Counted from the stretch's first letter, positions 34,759-44,000 are shown. The stretch: 64,000 nucleotides of DNA from DATBLQ01 sp036555325 (GCA_036555325.1 DATBLQ010000044.1:10556-74555), one strand, 5' to 3'. Translations and numbers: made by a program. The notes: generated by a model not told the origin, from the sequence alone.

Positions 34759-35361
34759 TCATCGAACAACCGGTGTTTCCTGCTTGCCCGGCAGTTGTCG
34801 AGCTCTTGCTAGCACTGCCGACAGTGCGTGTTCGAACTGCTCTTCAAGCCACGGACTGACACCGCGCAGGCCGCTTGCCACTTTTTCCGCCGCTATGGCG
34901 TAGTCGAACGGGTTTTCAGTTTCTCTGCCGCTGGAATCGTATTCGGCCAGCGCCCTGAGATTGCTCGTCAGGTCGGCGAGTTTCAAAAGCTTGGCGCGCA
35001 TGCTCTTTTCCGATGCAGTATCGATTTGCCGCCGCCGACGCTCCTCCTTGCTGATCGACTGGTCATCGGTGACTTCCATGACCAGCTCGAAGATCGCGTC
35101 TCCGAATTCGTTCCTGATTTGACTGGGCTGCACACCCGCCTTCTCCACCGCGTCGTGCAGAAATGCGGCAGATGTCAGGATTCCGTCGCTGCCGCCCGTG
35201 GCTTCGGTCACCAGGTGCGCCACCTCGATGAGGTGATTCACATATGGTTCGCGATTGGCCCCCTTATGGCGATCCTTGGAATGCCATTTTGCGGCCCTTT
35301 CCGCCGCCAGCAACGTGACCGTTAATCGATTGTCGTCCAAGTTGGTCGGAGGTTTGGTCAT
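34759..35361 (-). CDS. HD-domain hydrolase, RelA/SpoT hydrolase-like
   Basis: 200 residues from ATG 35361, which has GGGAG upstream; a longer frame to 35421 lacks similarity. The order of motifs is that of small (p)ppGpp hydrolases and the SpoT HD domain: YVNHLIEVAHLV, FLHDAVEKAG, and FGDAIFELVMEVTDD, then ASEKSMRAKLLKLADLTSNL. The HD pair is intact, but the following ED pair typical of RelA/SpoT hydrolases is EK here. It could hydrolyse another nucleotide or act as a modified ppGpp hydrolase. Confidence 0.75.
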   Translation of the reverse strand: MTKPPTNLDDNRLTVTLLAAERAAKWHSKDRHKGANREPYVNHLIEVAHLVTEATGGSDGILTSAAFLHDAVEKAGVQPSQIRNEFGDAIFELVMEVTDDQSISKEERRRRQIDTASEKSMRAKLLKLADLTSNLRALAEYDSSGRETENPFDYAIAAEKVASGLRGVSPWLEEQFEHALSAVLARARQLPGKQETPVVR

Positions 35362-35461
35362 GTCGCACTCCCAATCCTCTACGCGATCCAAGCGAAGGGC
35401 AAGTGTTGCGTCTGCGACCAACTATTATAAGGCGCCGATGGCGAACGAAGGAAAAGGTTCA

Positions 35462-35941
35462 CTACATCTGGCCGCCATTCTCGCGGGCCAGTAAGCTGAC
35501 TCTGTCTCTGTTCGCCAGGAGTCTGCTGTCGACAAACGTCGCCAACACCGACTTCTCATATTTTTGCCCGTTGGCATTTCGTTGCTTGGCCCATAACCCT
35601 TGCTGATGCTTCCATACACCGCCTCGCTCCAGCGCCAACGCCAGATGCCTCATTCCCCATTCCAGTCCTTCCGCACAGGACTGAAGAGCTTCGTCGGGAC
35701 CAGTATAGCCGAGCACCCGCGCGGTCGCAGGCTTGATCTGCAGTGGCCCGAGTTCTCCGTGTTCCCCCTTGGCATAACAGTCGCAGCGGCTCTCGACTTC
35801 TGCCACCCGAAGTGCGAGGTCGATGGGAACACCATGTCGAATTGCAGATGAAATAATGATCCTGCGGCTGTCGGCCGAGGTTGAGGAGACATCCCCCGCC
35901 AGCGACACTGCGAGGCAGAAGAACATGAGCAAACGCTTCAT
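35462..35941 (-). CDS. Secreted lytic transglycosylase-like protein
   Basis: 159 residues. A signal peptide (MKRLLMFFCLAVSLAG) is followed by an SLT domain: catalytic Glu in RVAEVESRCD, then GELGPLQIKPATARVLGYTG, the motif by which the enzyme holds glycan. It would cleave peptidoglycan in the periplasm to form 1,6-anhydromuramic ends. It is short for a transglycosylase and resembles the small virB1-like type. A 35-residue membrane protein gene lies 15 bases upstream on the same strand. Confidence 0.8.
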   Translation of the reverse strand: MKRLLMFFCLAVSLAGDVSSTSADSRRIIISSAIRHGVPIDLALRVAEVESRCDCYAKGEHGELGPLQIKPATARVLGYTGPDEALQSCAEGLEWGMRHLALALERGGVWKHQQGLWAKQRNANGQKYEKSVLATFVDSRLLANRDRVSLLARENGGQM

Positions 35942-35956
35942 TTCGCGCCCGCTCCG

Positions 35957-36064
35957 CTAGCGTTTTTCGTGCGATTTTATTCTCGCTGCACGTTGCTGTG
36001 GCTCGAAGTAAAGCGCGGCAAAAAAGGCAACCACAAAGGCGAGCAGCACTGGAACTATCAACAT
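35957..36064 (-). CDS. 35-residue single-span membrane protein
   Basis: Reads MLIVPVLLAFVVAFFAALYF followed by a basic, polar tail ending SHEKR. A strong ribosome binding site, GGAGG, lies seven bases before the ATG (minus strand). One membrane helix with an N-out/C-in pattern is predicted by the positive tail. The stop is 15 bases before the lytic transglycosylase ATG on the same strand, so the two are probably co-transcribed. Its role is unknown; small proteins of this kind often adjust or hold a membrane or wall enzyme. Confidence 0.55.
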   Translation of the reverse strand: MLIVPVLLAFVVAFFAALYFEPQQRAARIKSHEKR

Positions 36065-36205
36065 GACGCATCCTCCGTGAGTCGACTAACGCAAGCAAAA
36101 CATGATGGTTCCGCTGGAGGGGGCGAAGCCGCTTTTTTTCAGCTTCGACGGGAACTTCCCGCCGCACTTTGCGTTTAGGTGGTCTGGCGAACTGAGCCGA
36201 GAGGA

Positions 36206-36424
36206 ATGGCCGTGTTATCGAAGAAACATGCCTCGAACGAGGAAGGTACCCCTGTGCCTCGTATGGCCGCCCGGGATGATCTTGATGCTCTTGACGATGC
36301 CAGTCCCACGACGAACAGGGTTCGACAGGGAGTTACCGGATACAACGTGCGTTACGTGCTCCTGTTCGGCACCGTCGGCGCGGCGTTAGGGATCCTTATC
36401 GTGGGCCTAGCCTTCTTCGGCTGA
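36206..36424 (+). CDS. Small membrane protein, 72 residues
   Basis: Start taken at ATG 36206 (MAVLSKKH), with GAGAGG just upstream; an in-frame ATG at 36179 is an alternative. A charged cytoplasmic part (DDLDALDDA) is followed by GVTGYNVRYVLLFGTVGAALGILIVGLAFFG, a single membrane helix. I recognise this C-terminal pattern as a conserved small protein of rhizobia and relatives, function unknown. It ends four bases from the convergent SDR gene. Confidence 0.65.
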   Translation: MAVLSKKHASNEEGTPVPRMAARDDLDALDDASPTTNRVRQGVTGYNVRYVLLFGTVGAALGILIVGLAFFG

Positions 36425-36428
36425 GGAA

Positions 36429-37286
36429 TCACGTATTCAGGATTTCTCCTCCGTTTGGATGCAGGATTTGCCCTGTCATATAGGAGGATTCTTCGCACGC
36501 AAGAAACAAGTGTGATGTCGCGACCTCGTAGGGTTGACCGGCGCGGCCCATGGTTGTGTCTTGGCCGAACTTGCTCACATCTTTTTTTCTGAAGCTCGCC
36601 GGGATAAGTGGAGTCCAAATAGGGCCGGGTGCGACGCCGTTGACGCGGATTCCGTCGCTTGCCAGCGCTTTGGCCAGTGAGCGCGTGAATGATACGATCG
36701 CTCCACGCGTGGCGCTGTAATCGATAAGATGCTCGCTTCCCCGGTAGGCGGTAACCGACGTCGTGTTGACAATCGTGCTGCCGCGCTTGAGATGCGGAAG
36801 CACAGCCTGTGTCATAAAGAAATAGGAAAAGACATTCGTTTGAAAGGTCTTTTCAAGCTGTTGCGGCGAAATGTCGGTCAGTTTGCCGACGCTGTGCTGT
36901 TCTGCGGCATTGTTCACCAGCACGTCGATTTGACCGAATTTTGAGAGCGTTCTTTTCACCGACGTGCTGCAGAAGGAAAAAGAGCGCACGTCCCCTTTGA
37001 GTAGCAGCGCTTCGCGGCCTTCGCGTTCGACCAGCTCCTGCGTCGTTCGTGCATCTTTGTCTTCCTCGAGATACACGATGACGATGTTGGCTCCCTCGCG
37101 GGCAAATAGAACACTGCAGGCACGACCGATACCGCTGTCGCCTCCCGTAATAATCGCAACCTTGTCTTTCAGCCTGCCGCAGCCGGAAAACCGCGGCCGA
37201 TAATCGGGCAGCGGCTTCATCAGGTGTTCGCGGCCAGGCTGGCGGCGCTGTTCCTGGGGAGGAAACCGAACTGGATTGTTTTCCAT
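36429..37286 (-). CDS. Short-chain dehydrogenase/reductase
   Basis: 285 residues from ATG 37286 (MENNPVRFPPQ), with a typical N-terminal extension of the YghA/GsiB-type SDRs (QPGREHLMKPLPDYRP). The cofactor motif IITGGDSGIGRA, the NNAAEQ block, the Ser in VNTTSVTAYRG and the Tyr in DYSATRGA are present. The catalytic Lys expected four residues after Tyr is an Arg (codon CGT). The protein may be a stress-related NAD(P)-dependent oxidoreductase or may have reduced activity. Confidence 0.85.
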   Translation of the reverse strand: MENNPVRFPPQEQRRQPGREHLMKPLPDYRPRFSGCGRLKDKVAIITGGDSGIGRACSVLFAREGANIVIVYLEEDKDARTTQELVEREGREALLLKGDVRSFSFCSTSVKRTLSKFGQIDVLVNNAAEQHSVGKLTDISPQQLEKTFQTNVFSYFFMTQAVLPHLKRGSTIVNTTSVTAYRGSEHLIDYSATRGAIVSFTRSLAKALASDGIRVNGVAPGPIWTPLIPASFRKKDVSKFGQDTTMGRAGQPYEVATSHLFLACEESSYMTGQILHPNGGEILNT

Positions 37287-37394
37287 AGGCTTTTGCTCTC
37301 TTTGCTCACCCAACGCCGGAAGCTGCCTAGCGTTCCGTTTCGGAACCCGGGAGCATTGCTCTGCGTTCCCATCACGTTGGAGTAGGTCATCGCC

Positions 37395-37577
37395 ATGCCC
37401 GCCAGGTCGAAAGCACAACAAAAAGCTGCCGGTGCCGCTTTGGCCGCCAAGCGCGGAGAGCAACGAAAGTCGCAGCTCAAGGGCGCCTCGCGGCAAATGT
37501 ATAAGTCGATGTCGGAGCAGGAACTCGAAGAGCTTGCGGAGACCAAACGGCGAGGTCTCCCGGAGCGCAAGTCTTAG
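37395..37577 (+). CDS. DUF3008 family protein
   Basis: 60 residues: MPARSKAQQKAAGAALAAK, then SQLKGASRQMYKSMSEQELE and the ending KRRGLPERK. This matches the DUF3008 family of small basic proteins found widely in Hyphomicrobiales and often beside stress or DNA-repair genes. The function is unknown. It is divergent from the SDR and upstream of ku. Confidence 0.85.
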   Translation: MPARSKAQQKAAGAALAAKRGEQRKSQLKGASRQMYKSMSEQELEELAETKRRGLPERKS

Positions 37578-37603
37578 GAGTTTCGCTTCGACACCCACCG
37601 GGG

Positions 37604-37624
37604 ACCGGCCGCCCAGCGGCCGGT
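37604..37624 (+). terminator. GC-rich hairpin between DUF3008 and ku genes
   Basis: ACCGGCCGC, a CCA loop and GCGGCCGGT make a perfect 9-bp stem 27 bases after the DUF3008 stop and 32 bases before ku. No T-run follows, so it may be a weak terminator or an element that limits read-through into ku. Confidence 0.45.
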
Positions 37625-37655
37625 GCCTGTGCGCGCTTCAATGCAAGGATTCGAA

Positions 37656-38525
37656 ATGGCCGAGAAAATTAGAACGTTCTGGAAAGGTTATCTTCGTCTC
37701 GCCCTGGTCTCCATACCGGTGAGGATGTTGACAGCGCTGGAGAAGGAGAAGCAGATCAACTTCCATCAGGTTCATCGACCCACCAAACAGCGAATTCGCT
37801 ATGAAAAGGTGGCACCGGGGGTCGGCGCCGTCGAGAAGGAAGATATTGTCCACGGCTACGAGGTTGAGCCTGGAAACTATGTCCTTCTGGAAGATGAAGA
37901 GATTGACAAACTGAAGCTGGAGACGAGGCATACAATCGAACTCGTGCAGTTCGTCGACGCTTGCGAGATCGATCCCCTATATTTCGATCGTCCTTACTAT
38001 CTCTTGCCCGATGGCGAAGACGGCGAAGAGGGCTATCGCGTTATTCGTGATGCGCTGCGGGATGAAAGAAAGGTCGGCATAGGTCAGTTGACGCTTCGCG
38101 GGCGCGAGAACCTCATCGCCCTTAAGCCGAGCGGCAGGGGAATGATGCTCGAAACACTGCGTTATGCCGACGAGATCAGAGATGCAGACAAGGTCTTTGA
38201 CGACATCGGCACATCGGCCGTCCGGCCGGATCTCATCCGGATGGCGAAGGATTCGATCAGCCAGAGAGCTGGCAAGTTCGACCCCTCGGACTACAAGAAT
38301 CACTACGCCGAGGCGCTACGCGAACTCGTCCGCTCGAAACTCAAGGGCGGCAAGGCAGTGCCGGTCGGTGAAGAAGAGCTCGAAGACGCGCGCGGCAAGG
38401 TCATCGATTTCACTGAAGCGCTAAGGCGCTCGCTCAAAAAAGGAGGAGATGCCACAGCCGATAGCAGACAACCTGCGTCACGAAAGAAACCCGCGCGCAG
38501 CGGCTCGCGGCGCCGCTCCGCTTGA
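37656..38525 (+). CDS. ku: Non-homologous end-joining protein Ku
   Basis: 289 residues from ATG 37656 (MAEKIRTFWKGYLRLALVS), with AGGA upstream; the frame is open a further 11 codons. The Ku core barrel is intact: SIPVRMLTALEKE, INFHQVHRPTKQRIRYEKV, and VEPGNYVLLEDEEIDKL. The C-terminus is basic (KKPARSGSRRRSA), as usual for bacterial Ku. It forms a ring on double-strand DNA ends and recruits LigD. The LigD-type genes follow directly. Confidence 0.94.
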   Translation: MAEKIRTFWKGYLRLALVSIPVRMLTALEKEKQINFHQVHRPTKQRIRYEKVAPGVGAVEKEDIVHGYEVEPGNYVLLEDEEIDKLKLETRHTIELVQFVDACEIDPLYFDRPYYLLPDGEDGEEGYRVIRDALRDERKVGIGQLTLRGRENLIALKPSGRGMMLETLRYADEIRDADKVFDDIGTSAVRPDLIRMAKDSISQRAGKFDPSDYKNHYAEALRELVRSKLKGGKAVPVGEEELEDARGKVIDFTEALRRSLKKGGDATADSRQPASRKKPARSGSRRRSA

Positions 38526-38533
38526 TTTGAACC

Positions 38534-39250
38534 ATGGCTCCGCGCTCGCTGTCGGCCTACAGGGCCAAAAGGAATTTCTCCAAAACACCCGAACCCGCCA
38601 AGATCGGCAAAGCAGGTCGGGACCTCTTCGTGGTCCAGCACCATTGGGCGACCCGTGAACACTATGATTTCCGCCTCGAACTCGATGGTGTGCTGTTGAG
38701 CTGGGCGCTTACGCGGGGCCCAAGCTTCGATCCCGCTGACAAACGACTGGCGGTGCGCACCGAGGACCATCCACTCTCCTATGCCGATTTCGAAGGAGTC
38801 ATCCCCGCCGGCAATTATGGTGCAGGCACTGTCATGGTGTGGGATTGGGGAACCTGGGAGCCTCTGGTTTCGAAGCCCCGCCAGGCATTGAAGGAGGGCG
38901 TGCTGAAATTTCGACTGCTTGGCAAGCGCATGAAAGGGGGTTGGGCGCTGATCAGAATGAAAGGACCGGAAAAACGCGAACAGTGGCTGCTGGTCAAGGA
39001 GCGCGACGAATATGCTGCCAAAGGCGTATTGCTTGATAAGTTTGCAAAGAGCGTCTTAACCGGCAGGACGCGACGGCAAATTGAGCTGCCGGCCCTAGAA
39101 GGGAAGCAACGTCGAACGAACGGCAGAAGGATGAGACATGGCGCGAAAATCCCCGATCCGAAAGATATCCGCAAGGCTCAGCCCCGTGCCTCCAGCGATC
39201 ACGCACCCCGATCGCGTCGTCTTTCCAAAGCTGGGTCTCACAAAAGGTGA
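38534..39250 (+). CDS. LigD-type 3'-phosphoesterase (PE) domain protein
   Basis: 238 residues from ATG 38534, eight bases after ku. The PE domain is complete: FVVQHHWATREHYDFRLELD with the metal-binding His and Asp residues, then LLSWALTRGPSFDP and EGVIPAGNYGAGTVMVWD. It trims 3'-ends during end joining. In the common LigD this domain is the N-terminal part of a protein that goes on to ligase and polymerase; here the chain ends after a basic tail with no ligase motif. Its last 113 bases overlap the next gene in another frame. Confidence 0.85.
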   Translation: MAPRSLSAYRAKRNFSKTPEPAKIGKAGRDLFVVQHHWATREHYDFRLELDGVLLSWALTRGPSFDPADKRLAVRTEDHPLSYADFEGVIPAGNYGAGTVMVWDWGTWEPLVSKPRQALKEGVLKFRLLGKRMKGGWALIRMKGPEKREQWLLVKERDEYAAKGVLLDKFAKSVLTGRTRRQIELPALEGKQRRTNGRRMRHGAKIPDPKDIRKAQPRASSDHAPRSRRLSKAGSHKR

Positions 39251-40100
39251 TGTGGCGTCCTACTATGTCGCGGTTGCCGATCGAATCTCGCCGCACCTTG
39301 AAGGCCGACCCGTCAGTTTCGTGCGGGCGCCCGAGGGACTTCGCGGCGAAACGTTTTTCCAAAGGCATCAGCTCGCCGGAATGTCGGCAGGCATCAAGCT
39401 CATTCCCGATCCTGGCGGAGAACACAAGGATTTCGTCGCCCTCGAAGGTGTCGAAGGCCTGATAACTGCAGCGCAGTTTGGCGTCATCGAACTGCATGGC
39501 TGGGGCGCGCGCTTGCCGCACCTGAACCGCCCCGACCGCGTTGTGCTGGACCTCGATCCCGACCCCGCCGTCGGCTTCGCAGCCGTGCGCCACGCGGCAG
39601 TGGAGCTAAAACGGTTGTTCACTGGCGTGAAGCTTCAATGCTTTGTCATGCTGACCGGGGGCAAGGGAATACACGTGATCCTCCCCGTGGATGCCTCTCA
39701 GGAATGGGACGAGATCACCGATTTCGCCGAAGGCATCGCGCAGGGCCTCGCAGACGCAGAGCCATCGCGATTTGTTGCAACAGCTTCGAAAGCCAAGCGC
39801 AGGAACCGCATATATGTCGACTGGCTGCGCAATCGCCTGACCGCCAGCGCCATTGTTCCCTGGTCTCTCAGGGCCAAACCTACCGCCAGTGTTGCCATGC
39901 CCGTGACATGGCGCGAGCTCGAAAAAATGGACGCCGCCGATCGGTTCACGTTGCGCACAGCCACGGCTCGAAAGAATCCGTGGCCCGATTTTTTCTCCAT
40001 CAAGCAGCGCATCGATCCCGACATGCTCGACTACTTGAGGCGACAGCTGGGGAAGAGCGCCAGGTCTCCTCCCGCTAAAAAGAGAACCGGGAAGGCCTGA
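39138..40100 (+). CDS. LigD-type polymerase (POL) domain protein
   Basis: 320 residues from ATG 39138, with AAGGATGAG upstream. It matches the LigD primase-polymerase domain: AITHPDRVVFPKLGLTKGD, VSFVRAPEG, QFGVIELHGWGARL, catalytic aspartates in VVLDLDPDP and the His in GGKGIHVILPV. It would add nucleotides at broken ends during Ku-dependent repair. No ATP-dependent ligase domain (KxDG) is present in this protein or in its neighbours. It overlaps the PE gene out of frame. Confidence 0.88.
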   Translation: MARKSPIRKISARLSPVPPAITHPDRVVFPKLGLTKGDVASYYVAVADRISPHLEGRPVSFVRAPEGLRGETFFQRHQLAGMSAGIKLIPDPGGEHKDFVALEGVEGLITAAQFGVIELHGWGARLPHLNRPDRVVLDLDPDPAVGFAAVRHAAVELKRLFTGVKLQCFVMLTGGKGIHVILPVDASQEWDEITDFAEGIAQGLADAEPSRFVATASKAKRRNRIYVDWLRNRLTASAIVPWSLRAKPTASVAMPVTWRELEKMDAADRFTLRTATARKNPWPDFFSIKQRIDPDMLDYLRRQLGKSARSPPAKKRTGKA

Positions 40101-40115
40101 GGCGCTTCCCGGTTC
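40084..40115 (+). terminator. Hairpin over the end of the polymerase gene
   Basis: GAACCGGGAAG at 40084-40094 and CTTCCCGGTTC at 40105-40115 form a perfect 11-bp stem with a 10-base loop that contains the TGA stop codon. It lies between this gene and the convergent PRC-barrel gene and may stop transcription from both sides. There is no T-run. Confidence 0.55.
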
Positions 40116-40141
40116 AGCCGAGGGAGCTGGGGCTTTGTACT

Positions 40142-40996
40142 CTATTGCTGCTGTTGCCCGTCCTGGGTCTGTTCAGTCTTGTTCTTCGTGAAAGCCGGGA
40201 GGTTCTGCAGTTCCTCCTGGGTGGTTTCGACTACGACTTTTACATTGCCGTCATCGGTGGTCGAAACCTTCAGCTTGGACATATCCATAAGGACATCTTT
40301 CTCGCCCAAGCCGAGGAATCCACCCACACCCACCACGACCTGGGTGGGTTGTCCTTCCGTGGAAAGGATGATGTCGTTGATATCGCCGACGGACTGGTCA
40401 TCCGGAGTGTAGACTGTGGTTCCGATGAGATTGGAAGCGAGAAGTCCCGACGGCGCCGCCAAGGCCTGCTCGCTGCTTTCTGTTGCCGTTTGCTCTGTGG
40501 TTGTTGGCTGTGTAGCAGCCGTTTGATCGGTTGTCGTTTCTGCTGCCGGCTGCTCGGTAGTCGCCGTTGCCGACTGATCAGTCGTGGTGGCCGGCTGCTC
40601 CGTAGTCGCCGTTGCCGATTGGTCAGTCGTGCTGGCAGGTTGGTCGGCAGTCGCCGTTGCCGCTTGCCCGGTCGTGCTGGCAGGTTGGTCGGCAGTCGCT
40701 GCCGCTTGCCCGGTCGCACCCATTGTGGCCGGATCGATATTCGCAAAGGCATCCTTCTCGCATGCCTTCATGAACTCTTCCTGCGTCACCAACGACGCAT
40801 CCGCCGGTTTAACTTCCGCCTTGTTCATTGCCTCGATAAAGATCTTGGCCTCTTCGGTCTGCAGGCTTCCGTCCTTGTTCACATCCGCGGTCTGGAATTT
40901 CGTCTGACAATCTGCCGCGGAAGTCTGGGCAAATGCAGTGGCGGAGGCTCCTATCATCAAGGCGGCCGCCGCGCTAGCGATGATCAGTTTGTGCAT
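40142..40996 (-). CDS. Secreted EF-hand and PRC-barrel protein with Thr/Ala/Gln repeats
   Basis: 284 residues from ATG 40996 (MHKLIIASAAAALM), a typical signal peptide cleaved after ATAFA. An EF-hand-like calcium loop DVNKDGSLQTEE lies at about 33-44, followed by a low-complexity region of about 70 residues made of 15-residue units such as ATADQPASTTGQAAT, then a PRC-barrel domain (LIGTTVYTPDDQSVGDIND). The protein ends in a Gln-rich tail. It is probably exported and may bind calcium; PRC-barrel proteins of this kind are common in rhizobia, but their role is unclear. Confidence 0.82.
   Translation of the reverse strand: MHKLIIASAAAALMIGASATAFAQTSAADCQTKFQTADVNKDGSLQTEEAKIFIEAMNKAEVKPADASLVTQEEFMKACEKDAFANIDPATMGATGQAAATADQPASTTGQAATATADQPASTTDQSATATTEQPATTTDQSATATTEQPAAETTTDQTAATQPTTTEQTATESSEQALAAPSGLLASNLIGTTVYTPDDQSVGDINDIILSTEGQPTQVVVGVGGFLGLGEKDVLMDMSKLKVSTTDDGNVKVVVETTQEELQNLPAFTKNKTEQTQDGQQQQ
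40557..40720. repeat. 45-base in-frame tandem repeat
   Basis: Three full 45-base units begin at 40557, 40602 and 40647 and a partial unit with a 3-base deletion ends near 40720. Each unit starts with (C/T)AGTCGCCGTTGCCG-like sequence, and units two and three share their last 18 bases. They encode the 15-residue repeats of the PRC-barrel protein. The array probably varies in length between strains. Confidence 0.8.
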
Positions 40997-41062
40997 GGAT
41001 CTGTTCCTTCTTCGCAAGTTCGCGTGTTTTGCAAAGCCGCGAGCTCCCTTGGGTGAACTCGA

Positions 41063-44000
41063 CTATGCAGCGAATGGTTCCTTGCTAAGAGGCTGTTTTC
41101 CGATAAACAATTGCAGGCGATGAACTTTTCCATCGTTAATCAGGCGAATTGTCGTGCCTCTTGTCTGCAATTCTCCCTCGACGAGCTTATCGGCCCGCTC
41201 TTCTTCTTCGGGCTGGCGAAGAACCTGAATTTCATACTTCGTTGATCCGCGTTTCAGCACGACTTCGAAACCATCCCACTCTACGGGGATGCATGGGTTG
41301 ACGCGCAAGTGGTCGCCCCGCTGATCAAGACCGAGGATTGCTTGTAATCCAGCCTGATAGAGCCAGCCGGCCGACCCTGTGTACCAAGTCCAGCCGCCTC
41401 GTCCCTTGTGCGGTTGAACCGAATAGACATCGGCCGCTACCACATAGGGCTCTGTTCTGTAACGCTCGACACCCACCGGATTGGCGCAATGATTGATCGG
41501 ATTGAGCATTGCGAAGAGCGCGTGTGCCCGGTCAACTTGTTGAAGTTGCGACAGCGCGAACACTGTCCAGCACGAGGCATGGGTGTATTGGCCGCCATTC
41601 TCCCGAATACCGGGCGGATAACCTTTGATGTAGCCTGGGTCGAGTGGCGTCTTGTCGAACGGAGGGGTGAAAAGCGCAGCGATTCGATCGCTTTGCCAAA
41701 TGAGCTGTTTCTCGACCTCCGACATCGCCTGCCGCATTCGTGCAGGATCGGCCGCACCGGATAGGACTGCCCAGGATTGAGCCAGGGAATCGATGCGACA
41801 CTCCTCGCTGCTTGCAGAACCGAATGGCGTCCCGTCATCGAAATACCCGCGCAGGTACCACGCTCCGTCCCAAGCCTTCTTCTCAAGCGCTGATTTGAGT
41901 TGCGAAAGATATTTGCGCCACTTCTCTGCCAAGGCTTTCTTGCCGCGGCTCTCCGCCAACGGCAAAAATGCCACGAGCGTGGTGTAGATGAACCACCCGA
42001 GCCATATGCTCTCGCCCTTGCCCAGGTGGCCGACACGATTCATGGCGTCGTTCCAATCGCCTGTCCCAAATAGCGGAAGTCCATGCGGCCCTTTGGTGAT
42101 GCCGCGCTTTAGACCCCTCACGCAATGTTGGAAGAGCGAAGCGGTTTCCTCTCCCACCTCTGGCTCGAAAAATGCATCGTGCTGATCTGGAGCGAGCGTC
42201 TGTCCCTCGAGAAACGGCACTTCCTCGTCGAGTACCGAGATGTCGCCGGTGAAGGCCACATATCGCGCAGTACAATAGGCCAGCCACACAGGGTCATCGG
42301 AGATTCGGGTCCTGATCCCTTGACCCGTCTGTGGCAGCCACCAATGCTGCACATCGCCCTCGCGAAACTGACGCGATGCCGCTCGCAGCAAATGCTCTCT
42401 CGTAATATCCGGCCTGGACCACAGGAGCGCTAGGCCATCTTGCAGCTGATCGCGAAAACCGAACGCCCCGCTGACCTGATAGAAGCCGCACCGCGCGAAC
42501 ATTCGACTGGCCAAGGTCTGATAGGGAAGCCAGCAGTTGACCATGATGTCCATCGCCCGATCGGGCGTCTTCACTTGAACGGCACCTAGGTGACCACGCC
42601 AGTAGCGCTTCACTTCCGCAAGTGTCTCGTCGAGGTCGGCCTGCCGGTAACGCTTCACCAGCGTTTGCGCGGTTTGCGTATCAGGCGCATTGCCGAGAAT
42701 AAAGACGACTTCGCGCGTGCCTTGTGGTGCGAGCTCGATAATGGCTTGCAGAGCGCTGCATGGATCGTATCCCGCGCCCGTATTGTTCGACAGCTCGAGG
42801 TCCTGCACCATGGCAAGCGGAGCGCCCAGGGTGCCATGCCGCCCAAGAAACTCGCGACGATCCCCGGTCCACTTGGTTTGCATCCCAAGAAGGTCGGCGA
42901 AGGCCACATGGTTTCCGAAGCGCACGTTCCACGGGTTGCGAATGAACATTGCTCCGGTCTCGGAATCTATGTCGGTTGTCATATAAGCCGCCGACTGCAC
43001 CCGCGAGACTCCGAGAACCCATTCCACATACGCCGTAATCGACAAACGTCTGAGCGCCGCCGAAGAGTTCTTGACTCTGAGACGTGAAATTTTCACGGAG
43101 TCGCTGAGCGGAACGAACTGCACGAGTTCGAGACCGATTTGGTAAGCCGTATGCTCAAAACTGCTCCAGCCCTGGCCATGCTTGGCGACATAGGGGCCCT
43201 GCGCATCCTTGATGGGCAAGACCGTTGGACCAAAGAGTGCGCCGCTTGCTTCATCCCTCACATAAAAGACTTCCGACGGCCGATTGCTCACCGGATCGTT
43301 CGACCATCCGGTCAGTTGAAAATCTCTACTGTTCTCCGCCCAGCTGTATACCGGTCCTTCAGCCGACGCCTGGAAGCCAAAGTTCGAATTGGCGATGACA
43401 TTGATCCATGGTGCCGGTGTCATCACGCCCGCATCGAGCACTGTGACATACTCCGTTCCATTTCGGTCGAACCCGCCAAAGCCATTGAAGAATTCCAGTT
43501 TGTTGGTGATTTGGCTCGTGTCGCTGCGCTTCCAGCTGCGCTTCTCCCCCCGCAACGGCGCGTTCACCGCCGGCTCCACAAGCCGGTTCAGCTGATCCTG
43601 CAGCGGCCCGCGCCGGGCAGATATTGTCACCCGTGCAAGGCTTGGCAGCGCCGACAAGGTATCTTGCGAAAGCTGATCCGCCCGCAAGAGGTGCACCGCA
43701 CCTCCCGATACGCCATGCGCCGCTCTCTGGGCACGGCTCGTCCTGATGAGCATTTCGATGCCGGAATGAAGGCTCTGCAGATAGGATGACGCCCTGTCGT
43801 TGAGGATGACCAGGTCGGTTGCGAACTGCTTCATTCTCCAATACTCGTGCGCCCTGAGCAATTCTCGCACAACGTCGAGGTCCTCCACCTCGTCGATGCG
43901 CACCAGAACGATCGGAATGTCTCCCGAAATACCTATGGGCCAGAGGGCCGCCTGGCTTGCGAGCCCCTTGCGCAGCTGGATTGCAGACGGTCTGAGCGCT

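Noticed and set aside
40145..41056. A 303-codon frame rich in Arg, Cys and Leu
   Set aside because: It is antisense to the PRC-barrel gene and its repeat pattern is only the complement of the 45-base repeat.
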